A DNA stretch of 64,000 bases from Tractidigestivibacter scatoligenes (GTDB lineage: Bacteria > Actinomycetota > Coriobacteriia > Coriobacteriales > Atopobiaceae). Shown one piece after another: positions 1-8,384 of this stretch (the stretch's first letter is position 1; each line of letters starts with the position of its first letter). Made by a program: the position numbers and the translations under genes. Where the stretch lies: positions 186,001-250,000 of the forward strand of contig NZ_LOJF01000010.1 in assembly GCF_001494635.1 (NCBI RefSeq), written 5' to 3'. A model generated the notes under the pieces. It made no database searches. It saw nothing but the letters and a program-made list of their open reading frames with translations, and was not told the origin of the DNA.

Positions 1-1071
1 GAGCTTCTCGATGGAGAGCGACCCGTCCTCGGCGGCGCGAATCATCCCGGCGTCTTCGGAGACGGGGATAAAGGCGCCGGAGAGCCCGCCCACGCTGGAG
101 CTCGCCATGACGCCGCCCTTCTTGACGCAGTCGTTGAGCAGCGCCAGCGCGCAGGTGGTGCCGGGGCCGCCGCACTCGCCCACGCCGATGATCTCGAGGA
201 TCTTCGCCACGGAGTCGCCGGCAGCGGGAGTGGGCGCAAGCGACAGGTCCACGATGCCCTTCTCGACGCCCAGTCGGCGCGACGCCTCGCGACTCATCAG
301 CTCGCCGGCGCGCGTGATCTTGAACGCAGTCCTCTTGATGGTCTCGGCGACTTCCATGAGGTTTGCATCGTCGGGTAGCTGCTCCAGCGCCGCCGCCATC
401 ACGCCTGGGCCGGAGACGCCCACGTTAATCACGGCGTCGGCCTCGCCGGTTCCGTGCACCGCGCCGGCCATGAACGGCGAGTCCTCCACCATGTTGGCAA
501 AGACCACGAACTTCGCCGCGCCGTAGCAGTCGATGTCCGTGGTGCGGCGCGCGCACTCGAGGATGGTCTGGGCCGAGAGAAGCACGGCATCCATGTTGAT
601 GCCGGCCCTGGTAGAGGCAATGTTCAGCGAGGAGCACACGCGCTCGGTGGTGGCGAGCGCCTCGGGCACCGAGTTGATGAGGCGGCGGTCGGCGTTGCCG
701 ATGCCCTTCTGAACCAGCGCCGAGAAGCCGCCCATGAAGTCGATGCCGAGCGTCTGGGCGGCGCGGTCCATGGCGTGCGCGATGGGGGAGAGGTCTTCGT
801 CTGCGCAGCCTGCCGCCACCTGTGCAACCGGCGTCACCGAGACGCGCTTGTTCGCAATGGGGATGCCGTACTCGGAGGCCAGGTCGTCGGCAACGGAGAC
901 GAGGTTCTCGGCCTGGTGCGTGATGCGGTCGTAGATCTTGTCGCACATGCGATCCATGTCCTCGTCGGCGCAGCCTGCGAGCGAGATGCCCATGGTGATC
1001 GTCCGGAGGTCGAGGTTTTGCTCCGTGACCATGGCAAGCGTCTCGGATACTTCCTGCGGCGTGATGTCCAT
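1..1071 (-). CDS. DUF711/UPF0210 (PFL-like) family protein, C-terminus cut by window edge
   Basis: The reading frame is open from an ATG at 1071 to the window edge, giving 357 residues of a family that is usually about 450 long. The protein begins [15 protein letters not shown] and continues with [14 protein letters not shown], and later has [11 protein letters not shown] and [15 protein letters not shown]. This glycine-rich, cysteine-containing pattern is typical of DUF711 (UPF0210). The family is distantly related to pyruvate-formate-lyase-type folds and is often annotated PFL family protein, but its reaction is unproven. In many genomes it sits next to a small ACT-domain protein; here none is seen upstream. 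An AAAGGGG ribosome-binding site precedes the ATG. The family call is from recognition of the sequence, and function remains unknown. Confidence 0.8.
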   Translation of the reverse strand, partial: MDITPQEVSETLAMVTEQNLDLRTITMGISLAGCADEDMDRMCDKIYDRITHQAENLVSVADDLASEYGIPIANKRVSVTPVAQVAAGCADEDLSPIAHAMDRAAQTLGIDFMGGFSALVQKGIGNADRRLINSVPEALATTERVCSSLNIASTRAGINMDAVLLSAQTILECARRTTDIDCYGAAKFVVFANMVEDSPFMAGAVHGTGEADAVINVGVSGPGVMAAALEQLPDDANLMEVAETIKRTAFKITRAGELMSREASRRLGVEKGIVDLSLAPTPAAGDSVAKILEIIGVGECGGPGTTCALALLNDCVKKGGVMASSSVGGLSGAFIPVSEDAGMIRAAEDGSLSIEKL

Positions 1072-1239
1072 CTGGGCCCCTTTGCTGTGACTGCTGATTT
1101 CGCTATGCCATTATAGGTGAGCGAGCAGGACGGCCACGGTGCGGTGCGCAACAGGAAAAGGCCTTGCAAAGTAGGGCCGGCGCTGAGGTTGGGCGCTGCC
1201 AGCGTCACGCTTTGGGGCCGCCCGCACCGCGCACGGCCT

Positions 1240-1890
1240 TTACCAGCGTAGCTCTTGGAATGACGAGAACCGCTCGTCTGCGGCTGGAAGCTCCTGCGGC
1301 ACGCATGAACCCGTGAACCCCAGCGTGTACACGCCTGCCGCCTGCGCCGACGCAACTCCCGAGGGCGAGTCCTCGAACGCCACGGCCTCCGCGGGCGCCA
1401 CGTCAAACGCTTCGAGCGCGTGGGTGTATGGCTCTGGGTGAGGCTTGTGCCGCCCGACGTCATCTCCGCCAATCACAAGCTCGACGAGGTCGGCAAGGCC
1501 AACGCGCGCAAGGCCCGCCTCTACGAGCGCGTGCCGCGTGGTCGAGACCACGGCGATGCGTGCGCCCGCCGCATGAAGTCGCTGCATGAGCAGACGTGCC
1601 CCGGGGGATGCCTTGATGGGGAGCTCCTGGTAGATGATGTCGCTTGGTCCACGACGGGCAAAGAACTCGGCGGCGCTTACGTCCATGCCGTGTGCGCGGA
1701 AGAGCACGGGGATGGACTCCAAGCCGTCGGTCCCGGACAGCGATGCCTTCTCGGCCTCCGTTGGCTCGATGCCATAGGAGGCGTAGGCCTTCTCGTCCAG
1801 CTCGATGCCAAAGCGCTCGGTGTCTGCGAGCGTGCCATCGAAGTCGAAAAGCGCCGCCTTCACGCATTCCGGCCGATGCGGCTTCCCCAT
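1240..1890 (-). CDS. HAD-superfamily hydrolase, beta-phosphoglucomutase/GS1-like
   Basis: A 216-residue cytosolic phosphatase or phosphomutase of HAD subfamily IA with a helical cap. Motif I is FDFDGTLADT near residue 14, motif II is the S of VVSTT, and motif III/IV is GRHKPHPEPY followed by VAFEDSPSGVASAQAAG, which is the usual arrangement of the beta-phosphoglucomutase/GS1 group. The ATG at 1890 was chosen over an upstream in-frame one because GGGAGGA lies immediately before it. It faces the next gene divergently. The substrate cannot be told from sequence; sugar phosphates are common for this subgroup. Confidence 0.85.
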   Translation of the reverse strand: MGKPHRPECVKAALFDFDGTLADTERFGIELDEKAYASYGIEPTEAEKASLSGTDGLESIPVLFRAHGMDVSAAEFFARRGPSDIIYQELPIKASPGARLLMQRLHAAGARIAVVSTTRHALVEAGLARVGLADLVELVIGGDDVGRHKPHPEPYTHALEAFDVAPAEAVAFEDSPSGVASAQAAGVYTLGFTGSCVPQELPAADERFSSFQELRW

Positions 1891-2012
1891 GCTTCCTCCC
1901 GTATTCCTCGATTTCGCATGGGGTTCATTGTAGTGTGTAGGGAGGCCGTCCGAGGGGCTTGCGCCGCGAGGGGCGCAGTATGGTGCCATGGTTTTGTGAC
2001 GTTGGGAGCGAC

Positions 2013-2528
2013 ATGGGCAAGGGCAAGAAGCACGGTGGCAAGGGAGCCGAGAAGGACGTCGTTTGCGGTTGCAAGCATGTGACCAGGGCGGATGTGGAGG
2101 CTGCGGTTGCTGCGGGCGCGACTGGCTTGGCTGACGTCAAGCGCATGACCGGTGCCGGGACCAAGTGCGGCAAGTGCAAGGGTCGCGTGAGGGCGTGCCT
2201 CGAGCAGGCGCTTGAGGAGCGGGCCGCAGCGGGAGCCGCCGCGCCGGAGCCCGAAGCGGCGCCGGAACCCGAAGCGGAGAACCCCCTGGTCATCCATGGG
2301 ATTTACCGACACTTCAAAGGCGACTTCTACCTTGTCGAAGACGTGGCGCATGATTCCGAGAACGGCGAGGAGGTCGTGGTTTACCGCAAGCTCTATGGGG
2401 ACGGCTCGCTTTGGGTCCGACCCAAGGCGATGTTCCTCTCGCCGGTTGATCGGGGGAAGTACCCTGATGTCACGCAGCGCTGGCGCTTTGAGCTGCAGCA
2501 CGTGGAGAGCGTGGCTCGAAGGGCTTAG
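2013..2528 (+). CDS. BFD-like [2Fe-2S] domain fused to DUF1653
   Basis: A 171-residue protein with two clear parts. Residues about 15-62 form a BFD-like (bacterioferritin-associated ferredoxin-like) domain with four cysteines, C18, C20, C52 and C55, in the CxC...CxxC pattern that binds a [2Fe-2S] cluster. A linker of repeated Ala-Pro-Glu follows. Residues about 93-165 are a DUF1653 domain, beginning IYRHFKGDFYLVEDVA and ending near QRWRFE. DUF1653 is a small beta-rich domain of unknown role, usually found alone. The start at 2013 has GGGAG five bases upstream; a longer in-frame start at 1959 has no such site. A redox or iron-responsive role is only inferred from the cluster motif. Confidence 0.75.
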   Translation: MGKGKKHGGKGAEKDVVCGCKHVTRADVEAAVAAGATGLADVKRMTGAGTKCGKCKGRVRACLEQALEERAAAGAAAPEPEAAPEPEAENPLVIHGIYRHFKGDFYLVEDVAHDSENGEEVVVYRKLYGDGSLWVRPKAMFLSPVDRGKYPDVTQRWRFELQHVESVARRA

Positions 2529-2546
2529 GGGGTAGGCGGCTGACAC

Positions 2547-2924
2547 ATGGAGAAGAGGTTCACATACCAAGATTATGCCAGCTTTGCCCACCTAGGCAGT
2601 TCGGAGCTTGCTCGCCAGTGCGTGGCAGAGGCGTTTCGGGCTACAGGCCCGGGCGACCAAGGCGTCAACACCACCGACTCAGCCGTGCGCATGCGCCACG
2701 TGCCCACCGGCATTACCGTGGTGAGCAGGGAGTCTCGTAGCCAGCTCCAGAACAGGGAGCGCTGCCTCGAGAAGATTCACGCCGAGCTGCTTCGGCGCTC
2801 TCGGCGGCCAAAGAAGCGTCATGCAACAAAGCCTACCAGGGCATCTGTGCGTCGACGCCTTGATGAAAAGGGCAGGCGCGGGGCGGTAAAGCGCCTTCGG
2901 CGACGTCCCGGCATGGACGAATAG
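2547..2924 (+). CDS. Release-factor-like (RF-1 domain) protein, ArfB-type, with GDQ in place of GGQ
   Basis: A 125-residue basic protein resembling the catalytic domain of class I release factors and ArfB/YaeJ-type rescue proteins. The characteristic segment reads G34-P-G-D-Q38-G-V-N followed by TTDSAVRMRHVPTGI and SRSQLQNRERCLEKI, matching the family except that the second glycine of the catalytic GGQ is aspartate (codons GGC GAC CAA). The tail from about residue 85 is very rich in Arg and Lys, as in rescue factors that use a basic tail to enter the mRNA channel. The gene lies 18 bases after the BFD-DUF1653 gene, in the same direction. It may act on stalled ribosomes, but the altered motif makes hydrolytic activity doubtful. 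Confidence 0.7.
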   Translation: MEKRFTYQDYASFAHLGSSELARQCVAEAFRATGPGDQGVNTTDSAVRMRHVPTGITVVSRESRSQLQNRERCLEKIHAELLRRSRRPKKRHATKPTRASVRRRLDEKGRRGAVKRLRRRPGMDE

Positions 2925-2987
2925 GGCAAAGGTGGCAATGCGTGCTCGACCAATTCCGGGTGCTACGGGTTGGCGGCCCCGCTCCGA

Positions 2988-3237
2988 TGCATAATTTTGC
3001 TTTATCGGACGGCTTTTGGCGCTCGGCTGCACAAAAGTGGTCTATCGGACAGTGCTTTTTACCAACTATTATCAATAATTTAACTAACTATGCAAAAATT
3101 TGTATATTATTTAAATAGTATGCATAATCTTGTAAATATAATTAAATAGTTGATATTACTCGCCAGAAAGGACTGTACGATAGCGCACTTTTATGCAGTG
3201 ACTTCCGTTTCCCCGTCCGATAGAGCTTTTTTGTGCA
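2988..3237. repeat. Dyad-symmetric repeat element: four copies of a 23-bp motif around an AT-rich core
   Basis: Four copies of a 23-bp motif (core TGCAYAAAA...CTATCGGAC) lie at 2988-3010 and 3028-3050 on the plus strand and at 3175-3197 and 3215-3237 on the minus strand. The two copies on each side are exactly 40 bases apart, and both pairs are symmetric about the same centre, 3112.5. The 124-base core is AT-rich in a GC-rich genome and is itself an imperfect palindrome centred on ATTTAAAT. It could be a small non-autonomous transposable element, a recombination site or a multi-operator control region. No coding gene overlaps it. The rest of 2925-3369 shows nothing else recognisable. Confidence 0.75.
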
Positions 3238-3369
3238 GCGAAGACGGCAATTCTTGACCAGGAGAGGCTTCGATCAGGTTCGAAACGGGTTCTACAAGTC
3301 ATACGGTGGCGAGCCACGGGCACGAACCTCTTGACCCGGACCCGGGCCCGGACCATGATCGCCGGATCC

Positions 3370-4008
3370 TTAGCCCTCCTCTTCCTCCGCGAGGAAGTCG
3401 AGCAGCCGAACAATGCGCAGATCGGGGACGATCCACAGCAGAAACGCGATGACCACCGCCACAAGGGCAACGTGGGACTTTGGTAGAACAAGGGCGAGTA
3501 CCAGCGCAATTGCCTCAAGCCCAAGGGTGAGTCGCTCCTTGAGAAGGGAACGCTCCTCAACCATTGCGCGGCGCTCCATCTCTCGGTCATTTGCTGGGTT
3601 GGGAGGGCATGAACGGCTGAGATTGCGCCGAATGACGCGTTCAAGATTCATGTAGGCAACCGAGACCAGCATGTTCACTATTACGTAGCAGGTGGTGGGC
3701 AGCGCGGCGAACTCCGTCTTCTGCATCCAGTCGGTTGCCAGCGGAAAGAACGAGAGGACAAAGAGAAACGCGAGGTTCGACCAGAGCATGCGGCCAGTCA
3801 CGCGGTTGACCAGCTTGAGCAGGTGATGGTGGTTGTTCCAGTACGTCCCCACGCCAACAAAGCTTACGGCATACGCCGCAATGCCTGGCAGCAGCCCCAG
3901 CAGGTCTGCAAGCTCGTCGCCATCGGGTGCGGTGATGCCCAACACCATGATTGTGATGATGATAGCAATCACGCCATCGCTGAACGCTTCCATCCGACCC
4001 TTGTCCAT
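3370..4008 (-). CDS. TMEM175/DUF1211 family membrane protein (putative K+ channel)
   Basis: A 212-residue membrane protein beginning MDKGRMEAFSDGVIAIIITIMVLGI. The R-x-E-AFSD signature in the first helix (F9-S10-D11) is the hallmark of bacterial TMEM175 proteins, which form tetrameric potassium-permeable channels. About six hydrophobic segments can be seen, with a charged stretch at residues about 128-155 (NREMERRAMVEERSLLKER) between helices 4 and 5, and an acidic tail EEEEG. The start is supported by GAGGGGAG just upstream. It lies divergent to the RpiR-type regulator. Channel function is inferred from family membership. Confidence 0.8.
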   Translation of the reverse strand: MDKGRMEAFSDGVIAIIITIMVLGITAPDGDELADLLGLLPGIAAYAVSFVGVGTYWNNHHHLLKLVNRVTGRMLWSNLAFLFVLSFFPLATDWMQKTEFAALPTTCYVIVNMLVSVAYMNLERVIRRNLSRSCPPNPANDREMERRAMVEERSLLKERLTLGLEAIALVLALVLPKSHVALVAVVIAFLLWIVPDLRIVRLLDFLAEEEEG

Positions 4009-4127
4009 GCGACTCCCCTCGTTGCAAGCTGGTTGTGCCTAGGATAACGCGAGAAGGGCGCGCCTCTCGATGACGCCTTCGGCTCCTCCGGGTGCTACCC
4101 TAGAGGCCTATCCAGAGAGGGGATGCC

Positions 4128-4997
4128 ATGACAGGAAACGAGAGCCACAGCGGGGTCGTCGATGCAATCCTCCAGCGCTACGAGGACCTTTCGGATGCCG
4201 AGAAGGCCGTTGCGGATTTCATCCTTACCCACAAGGGGACCGTCTCGTCCCTTTCGGCGGTGGAGATCGCCCGACTTTCCGGCATCTCTAACACAACCGT
4301 CTCGCGCTTCGTCCGCTCGCTTGGCTACGCGAGCTTCGCCGACATGCGCTATGCCCTTGCGCGCGAGGAAACCGCAAGCAAGGAGCGCTCGTTCGATGAC
4401 TCGCGCGGCATTGGGCTCGCGGACGTCCAAGGCTCGCTCGATTACGTCCTGGAGACCAAGATCGAGGAGCTGAGAAGCACGTTTGCCTCCCTCAGCGAGG
4501 AAGGCGTCTCCAAGGCAGTGGGCGCCCTCTCTTCCGCACGCATCGCGATGTTTGTTGGCGTGGGCAGCTCCCTGCCCATCGCGCAGAGCGCTGCCATCAA
4601 GTTCTCGCAGGCCGGCGTCAACGCCATCTCTCCCTCCACGAGCGACGGTGCCATGATTACCGCCTCGCTCATGCAGCCGGAAGATTGCCTGGTAGTGATT
4701 TCCAACTCCGGCCGCTCGGATCGCTTGCGCAAAATCATGAACAACGCAATCGACCGCGGCGTCTCAACCATCGTGATCACGCGCAACGAGGAATCGCCCC
4801 TCGCCGACCGCGCGGACGTTGTCCTTAAGGTGGTCTCGCGCGACCACCTGCTCGTGAACGACTTCGACTTCTCCCACAACTCAATCAACTACGTGCTGGA
4901 ATCGCTCCTGCTGCTCCTTTTCCACAGCTCGCGAGATGCCAACGAGTACAACCTCGAGCTCTTCAACCGCACCATTGCGAGCGAGAAGCAAGGCTAG
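4128..4997 (+). CDS. MurR/RpiR-family transcriptional regulator (HTH_6 + SIS)
   Basis: A 289-residue regulator. Residues 1-80 are a HTH_6 DNA-binding domain (LSDAEKAVADFIL ... SAVEIARLSGISNTTVSRFVRSLGYASFADMRYAL), and residues about 120-260 are a SIS sugar-phosphate isomerase-like ligand domain (FVGVGSSLPIAQSAAIKF, VVISNSGRSDRLRKIM). Such proteins usually sense a phosphorylated sugar or amino sugar and control a nearby transport or catabolic operon. The gene is followed by a strong terminator and then the GH3 gene, so it is transcribed separately but may control the glycan locus. An AGAGGGGATG stretch precedes the ATG. Confidence 0.88.
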   Translation: MTGNESHSGVVDAILQRYEDLSDAEKAVADFILTHKGTVSSLSAVEIARLSGISNTTVSRFVRSLGYASFADMRYALAREETASKERSFDDSRGIGLADVQGSLDYVLETKIEELRSTFASLSEEGVSKAVGALSSARIAMFVGVGSSLPIAQSAAIKFSQAGVNAISPSTSDGAMITASLMQPEDCLVVISNSGRSDRLRKIMNNAIDRGVSTIVITRNEESPLADRADVVLKVVSRDHLLVNDFDFSHNSINYVLESLLLLLFHSSRDANEYNLELFNRTIASEKQG

Positions 4998-5035
4998 CGA
5001 GAAGGGCGAAGTCTTTCCAAGCTCACCGCACACCA

Positions 5036-5077
5036 GTGGGCGGCACTACCCCACAGTGGGGAGTGCCGCCCATTTTG
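5036..5077 (+). terminator. Rho-independent terminator after the RpiR regulator
   Basis: A long perfect hairpin (left arm begins GTGGGCGGCACT, right arm AGTGCCGCCCAT) is followed by TTTT. It separates the regulator from the GH3 operon. Confidence 0.8.
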
Positions 5078-5139
5078 GCGCAAAGCAAGCCCGCAGAGAG
5101 CTACATAACGCGCTCACAGGCGTGCCTATACCACTGACG

Positions 5140-5152
5140 GAAAATCGTTTTC
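5140..5152. promoter_or_regulatory. Operator-like site upstream of the GH3 operon
   Basis: The sequence GAAAATCGTTTTC has inverted 5-base arms around TCG. A near copy, 12 of 13 identical when read on the other strand (GCAAATCGTTTTC), lies at 16139-16151 between the sugar carrier and rhaB. LacI-family operators typically look like this. It lies about 135 bases before the GH3 start. The bound protein is not known. Confidence 0.5.
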
Positions 5153-5179
5153 ACAAAATTTGTCACATATGGCATGATT

Positions 5180-5191
5180 TTTTACGTAAAA
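5180..5191. promoter_or_regulatory. Second palindromic operator candidate upstream of GH3
   Basis: TTTTACGTAAAA is a perfect 12-bp palindrome 28 bases beyond the first operator-like site. A related TACGTAA occurs at 16127-16133, next to the second operator, so the pair of sites appears at both loci. Confidence 0.4.
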
Positions 5192-5285
5192 CGGCACGGA
5201 TGCCGGAAGGGCTGACCGTACGACGGGTCGCGGGGGCGATCACCGAAGTGCTGCCAGCAATCACGCAGTTGGAGGGAGCAATCGG

Positions 5286-8200
5286 ATGGGGATAGAACAG
5301 AAGCAGGTCACGCGCCGCGGTGCTGTTGCCCTCGCGCTGTCTGCCGGCCTTGGGCTGACGGGCGCACATGGCGTTGCTGATTCCTGGAGAGGAACCATCG
5401 ACTCTGCGCTGGGTACGACAAGTACCGAGCAGACCGCAGACGATAAGTTCACGCCGAGCATCGCTTCGACGGACGACCTCGTAAAGGCCCACGAGGACCT
5501 TGGCCGTCGCGTTGGCCAGGAGGGCACCGTCCTTATGAAGAACGAGGGCCAGGCCCTGCCGCTTGCCAAGGGGGCCAAGGTCACGCTCCTGGGCATGGGC
5601 TCGATGTATCCCTTCCTGGGCGGCAAGATGGGCTCTTCGATCACCACGGAGGACGCCGTCGACCTTGTCTCGGCGCTTGAGCAGGGCGGCTTCGATATCA
5701 ACCCAACCATGACCAGCATCTACGAGACCCTGGGCGCCGTTGAGGACACCACGGCGGTAAACCCCACGCCCTGGATGCAGTCGGTTGCCTACAAGTATCG
5801 TCCTGCCGGGTTCGCGACCCCGTACGTGCCCAACGAGCCCTCCTTTGACACCTATGTGAGCGAGGGCGGCGCGAGCGAGGACTTTGCCAGCAGCTTCGCC
5901 GAGTACGGTGACGCGGCAATCGTGGTGCTCTCCCGCCCCGGATCCGAGGGCAGCGACTACTACCCCGGCGCTGCCGGCATTGACGCCGAGACCTACGGAA
6001 CTAAGAACCCGCTGGGCATCTGCACCAACGAGCGTGCGCTCATCCAGCTTGCCGAGGAGAACTTCGACAAGGTCATCGTGATGGTCAACAGCGGCTCGAC
6101 CATGGAGCTTGGCGACCTCAAGGATGACCCCAAGATTGCGGCGATTCTTAACATCGGCTTCCCCGGCGCCTACGGCACGCTGGGAATCGCGGATATCCTC
6201 AACGGCACCGTGAGCCCCTCCGGCTGCCTGGCGGACACGTACGCGGTGGACACCGCCATGGCGCCCAGCTCCCAGAACTTCGGCTCGATCAAGATTGCCG
6301 ATACGAGCATGGTCACCTGGCCAGATTCCCTCATGGGTGCCATGGGCACCGACATCGCGGGCGGTTTCCTCGGCGGAGAGAACAGCACCGCTTCGGCCTA
6401 CTATGTCGTTGAGGCCGAGGGCATCTACACGGGCTACAAGTACTACGAGACCCGCTACTACGACTCCGTCACGGGTGCCGGCAATGCAACCGGCGCGGCA
6501 GGCGCCTCCAACGGCGCGTCGTCGTGGAACTACGACGACGAGGTCGTCTACCCGTTTGGCTACGGCCTCTCCTACACCACCTTCCAGCAGACGCTCGACG
6601 ACGTTCAGGTGAACACAGACGAGAAGACCGTCACTGCCAAGGTCACCGTCACCAACACCGGCTCCGTTGCCGGCAAGCACGTGGCCCAGCTCTACGTCTC
6701 TGTCCCCTACACCGACTACGATAAGAAGGCTGGCGTCGAGAAGTCCGCCATCCAGCTGATTGGCGTTGCCAAGACCGACGAGCTCAAGCCTGGCGACGAC
6801 CAGCAGCTCACCATCACTGCCGACCTCTACGACATGGCAAGCTGGGACTCCTCCGCCAAGGGCGGCAAGGGCGGCTGGATCCTCGATGGCGGCGACTACT
6901 GCTTCGTGCTTGCCGAGGATGCCCACGACGCCGTGAACAGCGTCCTGGCAGCGCAGGGCAACGGGGCCACGGGAGACGCCTCCCTGGTGAGCATCAAGCC
7001 CATCGGCTCCGAGGGCACGGTCGACGAGTCGACGCTCGCCAAGTCCAAGAACGGCACCGAGATTGCCAACCAGCTCGCAGATGCCGACGTGAACTACTAC
7101 CAGCCCGGCTACGCAACACCCCTCTCGAGAAGCGACTGGAACGGCACCTTCCCGCGCACCTACGACGACCTCACCATTGGCGGAGACAAGCAGGAGGAAT
7201 GGGTCAGGAACCTCTGCTGCGAGGAGTACCAGATCACGAAGAACGGCGAGGTCGCAGACGTCAACGGCGCACCCGCTGGCCTCACGCTCTCCAGCCTTGC
7301 GGGCGACGACAACATCGACGACGCCCAGTGGGACAAGCTCGTCGACGAGATTCCCGTTGACACGCTCTTCGCGAAGATCATCAAGGGCGGCAGCCAGTCG
7401 GACGTCATCCCCGAGATCGAGAACCCCGTGGTCTACCAGAACGACGGCCCCAACGGCTTTGGCACCACGCTCGCCGGCCGCGGCCTGCACACCGACGACG
7501 TCAACGCCAACTACGTGCTCAACACCATGGCTAACGAGACGACCATCGCTAGCACCTTCAGCGAGGACATCGCCAAGAGCTGGGGCGAGCTTCTCGGCAA
7601 CGACGGCCTCTGGAGCGGCAACTACCTCCTGTGGGGCGCTGCGGCGAACCTGCACCGCTGCCCCTACAACGGCCGTAACTTCGAGTACTACTCCGAGGAT
7701 CCGGTGCTCTCGAGCCTCATGTCCGCGCGTACGGTCGAGGGCGCGCTCGAGTACGGCATCATCATCGGCCCCAAGCACTTCGCCTTCAACGACCAGGAGA
7801 CCAAGCGCGCCGGTGTTGCCCCGTACATGACCGAGCAGAAGGCCCGCGAGGGCGAGCTCCGCGCGTTCCGCGCCTCCTTCGAGGACGCTGGCGCCCTCGG
7901 CATCATGACCGCCTTCGGCAGGGTCGGCGCAACCCCCGTCAACGGCTCCTGGGGGCTTCTCCGCAACATCCTGCGAGGCGAGTGGGGATTCAAGGGCCTC
8001 ATGTCGACCGACATGGTGAACAACCCCGGCTATTTCCGCCCGGAGACGTGCATCTACGGCGGCGTCACGATGATGGCCGACTTCTCGACCGACGAGACCC
8101 TCACCGATGTCCAGGAGAGCTGGCCGTACATGACCCACGACCTCATCGCCAGCGACGCGACGCTCGTCGAGTATGCCCGCCAGAACATGAAGTACCAGCT

Positions 8201-8384
8201 CTACGCATTTGCCCAGAGCGCTGCGCAGAACATCAAGACCGTGCGAGTGACGCCCTGGTGGGAGATGGCGCTCAACGGCGCCACGGTGGCCGGCTACGGA
8301 CTTGCCGCAGTGTTTGGTGCGCTCTACGTCCGCGATGCCGTCAAGGGTGCGCATGACGCCACGGAAGCCAAGGAGGAGAACTAA
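5286..8384 (+). CDS. Glycoside hydrolase family 3 enzyme, reversed domain order, membrane-anchored
   Basis: A 1032-residue beta-glucosidase-like enzyme. Unlike the usual GH3 layout, the C-type alpha/beta domain comes first (about 70-370, EGTVLMKNEGQALPL, IVMVNSGSTMELG), then a fibronectin-III-like domain (about 425-560, FGYGLSYTTF, QLYVSVPYTDY), then the TIM-barrel catalytic domain (about 600-960). The predicted nucleophile is D909 in GLMSTDM. This order is known from a minority of GH3 enzymes of rumen and gut bacteria. The N-terminus (TRRGAVALALSAGLGL) looks like a Tat or uncleaved anchor segment, and a second hydrophobic helix lies at about 998-1018, so the protein is probably tethered outside the membrane. 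It is translationally coupled to the next gene (TAATG overlap). GGAGGGA lies upstream of the start. The substrate is likely a beta-glucoside, but is not provable. Confidence 0.87.
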   Translation: MGIEQKQVTRRGAVALALSAGLGLTGAHGVADSWRGTIDSALGTTSTEQTADDKFTPSIASTDDLVKAHEDLGRRVGQEGTVLMKNEGQALPLAKGAKVTLLGMGSMYPFLGGKMGSSITTEDAVDLVSALEQGGFDINPTMTSIYETLGAVEDTTAVNPTPWMQSVAYKYRPAGFATPYVPNEPSFDTYVSEGGASEDFASSFAEYGDAAIVVLSRPGSEGSDYYPGAAGIDAETYGTKNPLGICTNERALIQLAEENFDKVIVMVNSGSTMELGDLKDDPKIAAILNIGFPGAYGTLGIADILNGTVSPSGCLADTYAVDTAMAPSSQNFGSIKIADTSMVTWPDSLMGAMGTDIAGGFLGGENSTASAYYVVEAEGIYTGYKYYETRYYDSVTGAGNATGAAGASNGASSWNYDDEVVYPFGYGLSYTTFQQTLDDVQVNTDEKTVTAKVTVTNTGSVAGKHVAQLYVSVPYTDYDKKAGVEKSAIQLIGVAKTDELKPGDDQQLTITADLYDMASWDSSAKGGKGGWILDGGDYCFVLAEDAHDAVNSVLAAQGNGATGDASLVSIKPIGSEGTVDESTLAKSKNGTEIANQLADADVNYYQPGYATPLSRSDWNGTFPRTYDDLTIGGDKQEEWVRNLCCEEYQITKNGEVADVNGAPAGLTLSSLAGDDNIDDAQWDKLVDEIPVDTLFAKIIKGGSQSDVIPEIENPVVYQNDGPNGFGTTLAGRGLHTDDVNANYVLNTMANETTIASTFSEDIAKSWGELLGNDGLWSGNYLLWGAAANLHRCPYNGRNFEYYSEDPVLSSLMSARTVEGALEYGIIIGPKHFAFNDQETKRAGVAPYMTEQKAREGELRAFRASFEDAGALGIMTAFGRVGATPVNGSWGLLRNILRGEWGFKGLMSTDMVNNPGYFRPETCIYGGVTMMADFSTDETLTDVQESWPYMTHDLIASDATLVEYARQNMKYQLYAFAQSAAQNIKTVRVTPWWEMALNGATVAGYGLAAVFGALYVRDAVKGAHDATEAKEEN

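Noticed and set aside
2013-2528. Possible NAD(P)H nitrite reductase-type role from the BFD domain
   Set aside because: Only the small [2Fe-2S] domain is present; no flavin or sirohaem domains are encoded nearby.
5163-8354. A 1063-residue open frame on the minus strand opposite the GH3 gene
   Set aside because: High-GC shadow frame; the sense strand has full GH3 homology, and the antisense protein has no recognisable motif and is low-complexity Val/Gly/Asp.
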